Origin: Streptomyces cynarae
Lineage (GTDB): Bacteria > Actinomycetota > Actinomycetes > Streptomycetales > Streptomycetaceae
NCBI RefSeq assembly: GCF_025642135.1
Contig: NZ_CP106793.1
Location: 6,540,001 to 6,604,000 of the forward strand
Direction: 5' to 3'
Length of the DNA stretch: 64,000 nt
The position numbers and the translations under genes are program-made. Every line of letters begins with the position of its first letter. Within the stretch, counting starts at the first letter, position 1. The notes under the pieces are model-generated. The model ran no database searches, was not told where the DNA came from, and worked only from the letters and a program-made list of their open reading frames with translations. This document shows, in pieces, positions 18,995 through 25,598 of this stretch.

Positions 18995-19414
18995 GCTGCG
19001 CCCCCTCGTCCTGGGTCGTGGGTCGGTGGCACGGGGGTGTGCCGTATGGGAAGGGGCGATCACGTCTCCATTGGGTGCCCAGCGCAGCCCTGGCTGGGCG
19101 GCGACGGTGCCGGACACCCACGCCCGCTCTACGGGAAGTGGTGAGCAGCCGACCACGTGGTGGTGTGCCACATGCAGAGCGTGATCGCGGGGTGTAAAGC
19201 CGTCCTCCCCCCGCTCCCTTCCGCGGAAACCTCAACCGCGCGAGAAAATTTCGCATTCCCGGACCTGCGGATCCGCCTCCCGGGCCGCTTCCCGCCGCCT
19301 TACAGCCGGTTTACGGTCGAAAAGGGCAGGATGGAGCCCACAACCCGTGACAGAAACTGCCCGTGGGCTGCCCGCAAACGGGTCACCCGGGTGGACAGAG
19401 GAAGGACAAGCGAC
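18995..19414. other. Divergent intergenic region upstream of cutR
   Basis: About 420 bases holding the promoters of cutRS and the small hypothetical gene. An A+T-richer patch lies at 19240-19260. Nothing else is recognised. Confidence 0.4.
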
Positions 19415-20068
19415 GTGCGCGTACTCGTCGTCGAGGACGAGCAGCTGCTCGCCGATGCGGTGGCCACCGGACTGCGCCGGGAGGCCATGGCCGTCGACGT
19501 CGTGTACGACGGTGCGGCCGCCCTGGAGCGCATCGGCGTCAACGACTACGACGTGGTCGTCCTCGACCGTGACCTCCCGCTCGTGCACGGCGACGACGTC
19601 TGCCGCAAGATCGTCGAGCTCGGCATGCCCACGCGCGTGCTGATGCTGACCGCGTCCGGCGACGTCAGCGACCGCGTGGAGGGCCTGGAGATCGGCGCCG
19701 ACGACTATCTCCCGAAGCCGTTCGCGTTCAGCGAGCTCATCGCGCGTGTGCGCGCCCTCGGCCGGCGTACGAGCGTGCCGCTGCCGCCCGTCCTGGAGCG
19801 CGCCGGGATCAAGCTCGACCCCAACCGCCGCGAGGTCTTCCGCGACGGGCGCGAGGTGCAGCTCGCCCCCAAGGAGTTCGCCGTCCTCGAGGTCCTCATG
19901 CGCAGCGAGGGCGCCGTCGTCTCGGCCGAGCAGCTGCTGGAGAAGGCCTGGGACGAGAACACCGACCCCTTCACCAACGTCGTACGCGTGACCGTGATGA
20001 CCCTGCGCCGCAAGCTCGGCGAGCCGCCCGTCATCGTCACCGTTCCCGGCTCCGGATACCGGATCTGA
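19415..20068 (+). CDS. cutR: Two-component response regulator CutR
   Basis: A 217-residue OmpR/PhoB-type regulator. The receiver domain spans 1-115 with the phosphoacceptor D51 in VVLDRDLP and the switch residues in MLTASG and YLPKPF. The winged-helix effector domain spans about 125-215 and ends TVPGSGYRI. It pairs with the sensor kinase in the next gene. In Streptomyces CutRS was first linked to copper and actinorhodin and more recently to secretion stress. The GTG at 19415 has GAGGAAGG 9 bases upstream; upstream in-frame ATGs lie outside the receiver fold. The stop overlaps the cutS start (TGATG). Confidence 0.95.
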   Translation: MRVLVVEDEQLLADAVATGLRREAMAVDVVYDGAAALERIGVNDYDVVVLDRDLPLVHGDDVCRKIVELGMPTRVLMLTASGDVSDRVEGLEIGADDYLPKPFAFSELIARVRALGRRTSVPLPPVLERAGIKLDPNRREVFRDGREVQLAPKEFAVLEVLMRSEGAVVSAEQLLEKAWDENTDPFTNVVRVTVMTLRRKLGEPPVIVTVPGSGYRI

Positions 20069-21306
20069 TGACCGTGGCCACGACACCCGCACCACCCACG
20101 GCACCGCCCAAGCCCACCTGGGACCCCCGCAGGCCGGAACTGCCGTTCCCCTGGCTGCGCCCGACCATCCGCATAAGGCTCACGCTGCTGTACGGCGGTA
20201 TGTTCCTGATCGCCGGCATCCTGCTGCTGTCGATCATCTACCTGTTCGCGGCGCACGCCCTCAACGTGGGCAGCGAACTCCCGTTCAAGATCCTCCAGGG
20301 CCAGGTGGCCAGCGACACCTGCAACCTCCCGCAGCAGACCTCGGCGAGCGTGCTCAACGACGCCCTGGACGCCTGCGTGAACGAGCAGCGCCAGCACGCC
20401 CTGGACAACCTGCTCAGCCAGTCGCTGCTGGCCCTGCTCGGACTCGCCGTGATCGCCTTCGCCTTCGGGTACGCCATGGCCGGCCGTGTGCTCTCGCCGC
20501 TCGGCCGGATCACCCGCACCGCGCGCGCGGTGGCCGGCTCGGACCTGTCCCGCCGTATCGAGCTGGACGGCCCGGACGACGAGCTGAAGGAGCTCGCGGA
20601 CACCTTCGACGACATGCTGGAGCGGCTGCAGCGCGCGTTCATGGCCCAGCAGCGGTTCGTCGGCAACGCCTCGCACGAGCTGCGCACCCCGCTCGCCATC
20701 AACCGCACGCTCCTCGAGGTGCACCTGTCCGACCCCGGGGCGCCCACCGAACTGCAGCAGCTCGGCAAGACGCTGCTCGCCACCAACGAGCGCAGCGAAC
20801 AGCTCGTGGAGGGCCTGCTGCTGCTCGCCCGCAGCGACAACCAGATCGTCGAGCGCAAGCCGGTCGACATCGCCGAGGTGGCCTCCCAGGCCGTCGACCA
20901 GGTGCACGCCGAGGCGGAGGCCAAGGGCGTCGAGATCCGCGGCGAGCGCGCCCCCGTGGTCGTCCAGGGCAACGGCGTCCTGCTGGAGCGGATCGCCCTG
21001 AACCTCGTGCAGAACGCGGTGCGCTACAACATTCCGGAGGGCGGCTGGGTCGAGGTGACCACGCAGGCCCAGCACGGCCAGGCGGTACTCGTCGTCTCCA
21101 ACACCGGCCCGGTCGTCCCCGCGTACGAGATCGACAACCTCTTCGAGCCCTTCACACGGCTGCGCACGGAGCGCACGGGCAGCGACAAGGGCGTGGGCCT
21201 CGGCCTGTCCATCGCCAGGTCCGTCGCGCGCGCCCACGGCGGCCACATCAGTGCACAGCCGCGCGAAGGGGGTGGGCTTGTGATGCGCGTCACCCTGCCG
21301 CTCTGA
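20068..21306 (+). CDS. cutS: Sensor histidine kinase CutS
   Basis: A 412-residue membrane kinase. It has a proline-rich cytoplasmic N-terminus, TM1 at about 38-62, a short extracytoplasmic loop (63-116), TM2 at about 117-139, HAMP at about 140-192, a DHp domain with phosphorylated H203 in NASHELRTPLA, and a HATPase domain with NAVRYN and GVGLGLSIA. The loop has two cysteines, C85 and C103, the only Cys residues exposed outside the membrane. A disulfide sensor is therefore plausible and fits the proposed secretion-stress role. It is coupled to cutR by TGATG. Confidence 0.95.
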   Translation: MTVATTPAPPTAPPKPTWDPRRPELPFPWLRPTIRIRLTLLYGGMFLIAGILLLSIIYLFAAHALNVGSELPFKILQGQVASDTCNLPQQTSASVLNDALDACVNEQRQHALDNLLSQSLLALLGLAVIAFAFGYAMAGRVLSPLGRITRTARAVAGSDLSRRIELDGPDDELKELADTFDDMLERLQRAFMAQQRFVGNASHELRTPLAINRTLLEVHLSDPGAPTELQQLGKTLLATNERSEQLVEGLLLLARSDNQIVERKPVDIAEVASQAVDQVHAEAEAKGVEIRGERAPVVVQGNGVLLERIALNLVQNAVRYNIPEGGWVEVTTQAQHGQAVLVVSNTGPVVPAYEIDNLFEPFTRLRTERTGSDKGVGLGLSIARSVARAHGGHISAQPREGGGLVMRVTLPL

Positions 21307-21376
21307 CAGATGCCCGGATCCCGCCCGACGTTCGCTTTGCGCGGAATTTTCGGGTACGGGCTCCGATTTGGTCATG

Positions 21377-21390
21377 TGTGATCGATCACA
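21377..21390. promoter_or_regulatory. TGTGATCGATCACA palindrome (CRP/FNR-like site)
   Basis: A perfect 14-bp palindrome lies about 320 bases upstream of the DUF4193 gene and 70 after cutS. It resembles CRP-family half sites (TGTGA/TCACA) but with a 4-base rather than 6-base spacer. Confidence 0.45.
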
Positions 21391-21499
21391 AGGACATTTT
21401 TCCAGCCACCTACTCTGCGTGACGCCGTGAGTGCTCACAAAGCCGGAATATCCGGGTTTTCCGGTGCCTTGATCACGGGTAGTACGCGGTGAGATGCCT

Positions 21500-21529
21500 T
21501 TGAACTGTGGCACCGGGACCGTGTACGGT
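21500..21529 (+). promoter_or_regulatory. Putative promoter of the DUF4193 gene
   Basis: TTGAAC at 21500-21505 and TACGGT at 21524-21529 are separated by 18 bases, a reasonable housekeeping-type promoter. It would leave a leader of about 160 bases. The leader contains a 14-bp palindrome, CCGCCTCGAGGCGG, at 21614-21627. Confidence 0.35.
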
Positions 21530-21696
21530 CCGCTTCGCCATCCAAGCCGATCACTCTTGAGGAGTCCGGTTGGGTGTCGATTGAGTAACAGACCTTGATG
21601 TGAGGCAAAATCTCCGCCTCGAGGCGGGCACAAGTCCGGCCTCTCACGCGTTACGTGCGCTGGAGACACCGCAGACACCCAGAGGGGGAGAGCGAA

Positions 21697-21993
21697 ATGG
21701 CAACGGATTACGACACCCCACGCAAGACCGACGACGACGTCGACTCCGACAGCCTTGAAGAGCTGAAGGCCCGGCGGAACGACAAGTCCGCTTCCGCAGT
21801 AGACGTCGACGAGTTCGAGGCCGCCGAGGGCCTTGAGCTCCCGGGCGCCGACCTCTCCAACGAGGAGTTGGCCGTCCGGGTGCTCCCGAAGCAGCAGGAC
21901 GAGTTCACCTGCATGAGCTGCTTCCTGGTGCACCACCGCAGCCAGCTGGCCCGGGAGAAGAACGGTCAGCCGATCTGCCGCGACTGCGACTGA
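21697..21993 (+). CDS. DUF4193 family zinc-ribbon protein
   Basis: A 98-residue protein of the actinobacterial DUF4193 family. The N-terminal half is acidic and disordered. The C-terminal half is a treble-clef or zinc-ribbon-like element with CMSCFLVHHRSQLA and CRDCD, giving four cysteines to bind one zinc. The ATG at 21697 has a strong GGGGGAG site 7 bases upstream, suggesting high expression. The function is unknown. The unusually long leader with two palindromes suggests regulation. Confidence 0.9.
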   Translation: MATDYDTPRKTDDDVDSDSLEELKARRNDKSASAVDVDEFEAAEGLELPGADLSNEELAVRVLPKQQDEFTCMSCFLVHHRSQLAREKNGQPICRDCD

Positions 21994-22006
21994 GGCAGGG
22001 TCGGCC

Positions 22007-22915
22007 GTGACCGGCTCGACCCCTCCTTGGAAGCGCCGCTTCTCGCACAGGGGAGCGGAGCAGGAGCCCGACGAGGGCTCCCACGGCGTACGTGACGACG
22101 AGCGGGGCTCTTCCGGTGAGGGAACAGCCTCGCTCGAACCGCACGCCCCAGCGGCCCCCGTGGGGCCCCTGGAGCCGGCCGATCCTCCGGCACCTGCCGC
22201 GCGACGCCGTGCGGTCGCCGTCCGTGAGGGAGTCCGTACAGGAGTCCGGGAAGGCGTCCGCAAGGGCGGCAGTGCTGCAAGAGCGGCTCTGGCGTATCTA
22301 GCCGACCGGATCATCGACATGGCCCCGCGCATCCCGGTACGGGACCTCGAGACACTGCGCAGGCAGTTCCCCGGCCTCGGGCCCGAGGAGATCGCCGACA
22401 AACTCGTCGCGGGAGCGGCAGGGGCGACGGCCACGGTCGGGGCCGGAGTAGGCGCCGCGGCGATGCTGCCGGTGCCGCCTGCCATGCCGACCGAGCTGGC
22501 CGCGGAGATCACCGGCGTCGCGGCGATCGAGCTGAAGCTGATCGCCGAACTGCACGAGGTGTACGGGCTGCGGCCGCCGGGCACCCTCGCTCAGCGCAGC
22601 ACCCTGTATCTGAGGTCCTGGGCCGGCGAACGCGGGATCGACATGACCAACCCCGCCACGATCGACGCCGCTCTCGGCGGGCGCATGAAGCGGGAACTGC
22701 GGCAGCGGATCATGAAACGGATGGTGCGGGACCTGCCGAACCTGATGCCGTTCATGGTGGGAGCCGCTGTGGGCGCGGTCATGAACCGCCGCGACACCCG
22801 GAGGGTCGCGCAGCGGATCCGCAAGGACCTGCGCAGGATGCAGGTGCCGTGGGAGGCGCTGCCGGAACTGCCGCCGCTGGAGAAGGCGCCGGGTCCCTCG
22901 CCGATCGAGGAGTGA
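22007..22915 (+). CDS. Conserved hypothetical protein with glycine/alanine-rich hydrophobic segments
   Basis: A 302-residue protein not recognised at family level. Residues 1-75 are charged and proline-rich, probably disordered. The region 95-305 is helical, with a hydrophobic Gly/Ala segment (AGAAGATATVGAGVGAAAML, about 133-152) and a second near 245-258 (FMVGAAVGAVMNRRD). EcsC-like proteins look somewhat similar. The GTG start 13 bases after the DUF4193 stop has only a weak ribosome site, so it probably lies in the same operon. The N-terminus is uncertain. Confidence 0.7.
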   Translation: MTGSTPPWKRRFSHRGAEQEPDEGSHGVRDDERGSSGEGTASLEPHAPAAPVGPLEPADPPAPAARRRAVAVREGVRTGVREGVRKGGSAARAALAYLADRIIDMAPRIPVRDLETLRRQFPGLGPEEIADKLVAGAAGATATVGAGVGAAAMLPVPPAMPTELAAEITGVAAIELKLIAELHEVYGLRPPGTLAQRSTLYLRSWAGERGIDMTNPATIDAALGGRMKRELRQRIMKRMVRDLPNLMPFMVGAAVGAVMNRRDTRRVAQRIRKDLRRMQVPWEALPELPPLEKAPGPSPIEE

Positions 22916-22922
22916 GCGCCTC

Positions 22923-23396
22923 CTAGACCGTGCCCCGGCTCTCCGCCCGGGCCGCCTTGATCGCCGCCGCCAGCTTCTCCGGTTCCCGGGTCGACAGGTA
23001 CAGGTACGGCGTCGGGTCCCCCGGATCCGTGACCGCCACCTTCAGCGCCGTCGGGATGTACGCGCGCAGCAGCATGAAAGCCCTCGTGTCCGCCTTGTAC
23101 GTGCGCCAGGCGCGGGCCTCCTCCTGGTCCAGAACCTCCGCCTCGCCGAGCGCCGACACCGGGATCTTCGCCTCGCCCGCGATCAGCGCGTCGCCGACCA
23201 CACGGATGCGGGGCGAGCCGTAGGAACTGGCCACGACCGCCGAGGCCGCGGTGCCGCCGACCAGCCCGCCGAGCAGCGGCAGCGTCCCGAACGGCAGCAG
23301 CACCAGGGCCATGGCGATACCGACCAGGAGGCACATCAGCCACCAGGTGCGGGGCGCGGTCAGGCGTTCTTCGTACGGCGACGCGGAGAGCTGCAT
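22923..23396 (-). CDS. DUF3093 family membrane protein
   Basis: A 157-residue protein with the family opening YEERLTAPRTWW, two closely spaced transmembrane helices (about 18-37 and 40-58) and a cytoplasmic beta-rich domain resembling a PH-like fold (about 62-155). The function is unknown. It converges on the preceding gene with only 7 bases between stops, and it is divergent from the thioesterase-dut operon. Confidence 0.88.
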   Translation of the reverse strand: MQLSASPYEERLTAPRTWWLMCLLVGIAMALVLLPFGTLPLLGGLVGGTAASAVVASSYGSPRIRVVGDALIAGEAKIPVSALGEAEVLDQEEARAWRTYKADTRAFMLLRAYIPTALKVAVTDPGDPTPYLYLSTREPEKLAAAIKAARAESRGTV

Positions 23397-23454
23397 GGAG
23401 CCAAGCTTGGCACGGTGTCCGCGGCACGTTCACGCGCGGGTAAGGTCTGCGCCT

Positions 23455-24039
23455 GTGAGTGGTACTTCCTCCGGTCTGACGCCCCCCGCCGACGCGGTCG
23501 CGCCCGTACGGCACCCCGACGCCCCGGCGCCGGGCGAGCCGCTCGGCGCGCACTACGGACAGTGCTTCGGGTGCGGGGGAGAGCAGCCGCACGGGCTGCG
23601 TCTCGAGGCGCGGGCCGGTGACGGGGTGTCCGTCACCGCCGAGTTCACCGTCCGTCCCGCCCACCAGGGCGCGCCCGGCCTCGCCCACGGCGGGGTCCTC
23701 GCCACCGCCCTCGACGAGACCCTGGGCTCCCTCAACTGGCTCCTGCGCACCATCGCGGTCACAGGACGGCTGGAGACCGACTTCGTACGGCCCGTGCCCG
23801 TGGGTACCGTGCTGTATCTGGACGCCGAAGTGACGGCGGTGGCCGGGCGGAAGATCTACTCGAGGGCGACCGGGCGGATCGGCGGCCCCGAGGGGCCCGT
23901 CGCCGTCCGTGCCGAGGCCCTGTTCATCGAGGTGAAGGTGGACCACTTCACCGAGCACGGGCGCCCCCAGGAGATCCGGGCGGCCATGGACGACCCGGAC
24001 CAGCTCCGGCGCGTACGAGCCTTCGAGGTGAACCCGTGA
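23455..24039 (+). CDS. PaaI-type hotdog-fold acyl-CoA thioesterase
   Basis: A 194-residue protein with a C-terminal hotdog domain. The motif QCFGCGGEQPHGLRLE precedes the fold, and HGGVLATALDETLG carries the catalytic acidic residue of the PaaI/4HBT class. It hydrolyses an acyl-CoA of unknown chain. The GTG at 23455 lacks a ribosome site, but TAAGGT ends 8 bases before it, which suggests a leaderless transcript. Its stop overlaps the dut start (GTGA). Confidence 0.88.
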   Translation: MSGTSSGLTPPADAVAPVRHPDAPAPGEPLGAHYGQCFGCGGEQPHGLRLEARAGDGVSVTAEFTVRPAHQGAPGLAHGGVLATALDETLGSLNWLLRTIAVTGRLETDFVRPVPVGTVLYLDAEVTAVAGRKIYSRATGRIGGPEGPVAVRAEALFIEVKVDHFTEHGRPQEIRAAMDDPDQLRRVRAFEVNP

Positions 24040-24551
24040 GCCGCGAACCTGTGAACGTGCTGATCCGGCGTGTTGACCCGGAGGTACCGCTTCCGGCGTA
24101 CGCGCACCCCGGTGACGCGGGAGCCGATCTGCGCACCACCGTCGGCTGCGAACTCGCGCCCGGTCAACGGGCCGTTCTGCCCACCGGCGTGTCTGTGGCG
24201 CTGCCCGAGGGGTACGCGGCCTTCGTGCATCCGCGGTCCGGTCTCGCCGCACGCTGCGGTGTCGCCCTCGTCAATGCCCCGGGGACGGTGGATGCCGGGT
24301 ACCGTGGGGAGATCAAGGTGATCGTGGTGAATCTCGACCCGCGCGAGTCCGTGCGGTTCGAGCGCTTCGACCGGATTGCCCAACTGGTCGTCCAGCAGGT
24401 CGAGAGGGTCCGCTTCCAGGAGGTCGCGGAGCTTCCCGACTCCGCGCGGGCCGAGGGGGGCTTCGGGTCCACCGGCGGTCATGCCGCCGTGGGCGGCACA
24501 ACGGGTGGGAATCGATACGCTTCGGTCGTATCCGACCGGGAAGGACAGTGA
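24036..24551 (+). CDS. dut: dUTP diphosphatase
   Basis: A 171-residue trimeric dUTPase that converts dUTP to dUMP, keeping uracil out of DNA and feeding dTMP synthesis. All five motifs are visible: GDAGADL, HPRSGLA, NAPGTVDAGYRGE, RIAQLVVQ and the C-terminal GGFGSTGG. The tail after motif 5 is about 20 residues longer than in the E. coli enzyme. The GTG start overlaps the thioesterase stop, and the DUF3710 gene begins 2 bases after the dut stop, so three genes form one operon. Confidence 0.96.
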   Translation: MSREPVNVLIRRVDPEVPLPAYAHPGDAGADLRTTVGCELAPGQRAVLPTGVSVALPEGYAAFVHPRSGLAARCGVALVNAPGTVDAGYRGEIKVIVVNLDPRESVRFERFDRIAQLVVQQVERVRFQEVAELPDSARAEGGFGSTGGHAAVGGTTGGNRYASVVSDREGQ

Positions 24552-24552
24552 C

Positions 24553-25311
24553 GTGTTCGGACGTCGCAAGAAGAAGGATGCCGCCGAGGACGCGGCCGGC
24601 GAGGCCGAGCAGGTCGTCGACGGTGTCGACGCTGAGGCGGACGACGAGGTCGAGCGCGAGCGCGTGAGGCTGGAGCCCGAGCCCCGGCCCGACGGGCCCT
24701 GGGACGTGTCCGAGGTCCGGGAGCCCGGCGAGGGCCGGGTGGACCTGGGCGGGCTGTTCGTGCCCGGCGTCGAGGGCATGGAGCTGCGGGTCGAGGTCGC
24801 GGGCGACGCGATCGTCGCGGCGACCGTCGTGCTGCGCGACAGCGCCATCCAGCTCCAGGCGTTCGCCGCGCCCAAGCGCGAGGGCATCTGGGGCGAGGTG
24901 CGCGAGGAGATCGCCGGCGGCATCACCCAGCAGGGTGGCATCGTCGACGAGGTCGAGGGGCCGCTGGGCTGGGAGCTGCGCGCGCAGGTGCCGGTGCAGC
25001 TGCCGGACGGCACGAGCGGGTTCCAGGTCGTGCGGTTCGTCGGCGTGGACGGTCCCCGCTGGTTCCTGCGCGGCGTGATCTCCGGGCAGGGCGCCGTGCA
25101 GCCGCAGGCCGCCGGCCTGCTCGAGCAGATCTTCCGCGACACGGTCGTGGTCCGCGGCGAGGGCCCCATGGCACCGCGCGACCCGATCGTCCTGAAACTG
25201 CCGAACGACGCCCAGATGGTGCCCGAGGGCGTCCAGCAGGAGGAGGGCTCCCGCTTCTCCGGCGGTATGGGCCAGCTGCAGCGCGGCCCGGAGATCACCG
25301 AGGTCCGCTAG
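24553..25311 (+). CDS. DUF3710 domain-containing protein
   Basis: A 252-residue actinobacterial DUF3710 protein beginning MFGRRKKKDAAEDA with a highly acidic first 45 residues. The conserved domain (about 60-245) includes GPWDVSEV, PKREGIWGEVREEIAGGI and FVGVDGPRWFLRGVISG. The function is unknown; it is commonly found beside dut. The GTG at 24553 lies 2 bases after the dut stop with GGAAGG upstream. An inverted repeat and then a hairpin with a T-run follow. Confidence 0.9.
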   Translation: MFGRRKKKDAAEDAAGEAEQVVDGVDAEADDEVERERVRLEPEPRPDGPWDVSEVREPGEGRVDLGGLFVPGVEGMELRVEVAGDAIVAATVVLRDSAIQLQAFAAPKREGIWGEVREEIAGGITQQGGIVDEVEGPLGWELRAQVPVQLPDGTSGFQVVRFVGVDGPRWFLRGVISGQGAVQPQAAGLLEQIFRDTVVVRGEGPMAPRDPIVLKLPNDAQMVPEGVQQEEGSRFSGGMGQLQRGPEITEVR

Positions 25312-25367
25312 GGGCTTTCGTCCGGGTCAGGCTCCGCGAGCCCGGCATGATCCAGACGAGAGGCCCT
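25310..25367. repeat. Dispersed inverted-repeat element (intact copy)
   Basis: An imperfect inverted repeat with arms of about 23 bases, starting AGGGGCTTTCGTCCGGGTCA and ending with the near-complement GATCCAGACGAGAGGCCCT. It starts on the last bases of the DUF3710 stop codon. The left arm closely resembles a half copy at 47294. It could be a terminator-like palindrome family or a relic of a small mobile element. Confidence 0.5.
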
Positions 25368-25403
25368 GGCAGCCGGGGCACTGCCGCCGGGCAGGCACAT
25401 CAT

Positions 25404-25436
25404 GGGGCCGCATCCCTCGCCGAGGGGCGCGGCCCC
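25404..25436 (+). terminator. Intrinsic terminator after the dut operon
   Basis: GGGGCCGC/GCGGCCCC arms with an inner CCCTC-GCC-GAGGG stem-loop, followed within 5 bases by GTTTT. It is one of few hairpins here with a T-run. Confidence 0.75.
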
Positions 25437-25598
25437 ACACGTTTTCCCATGCCGGACGCCGGTCCGCAGGGGGCGTATCAGGGTTGCGTCAAAGATGCCC
25501 TGCCCGCCATCCCATGCCCCAAATGCCGTGACTATTGGCCGTAAGGTCGACGCAGCGTGCGCAGCTGCGGGGAGAAGACACCGGAAGACAATGGGGCC

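Noticed and set aside
19705..22584. A 959-codon open frame on the minus strand across cutRS and DUF4193
   Set aside because: It is antisense to three clear genes, with biased composition typical of shadow frames in high-GC DNA.
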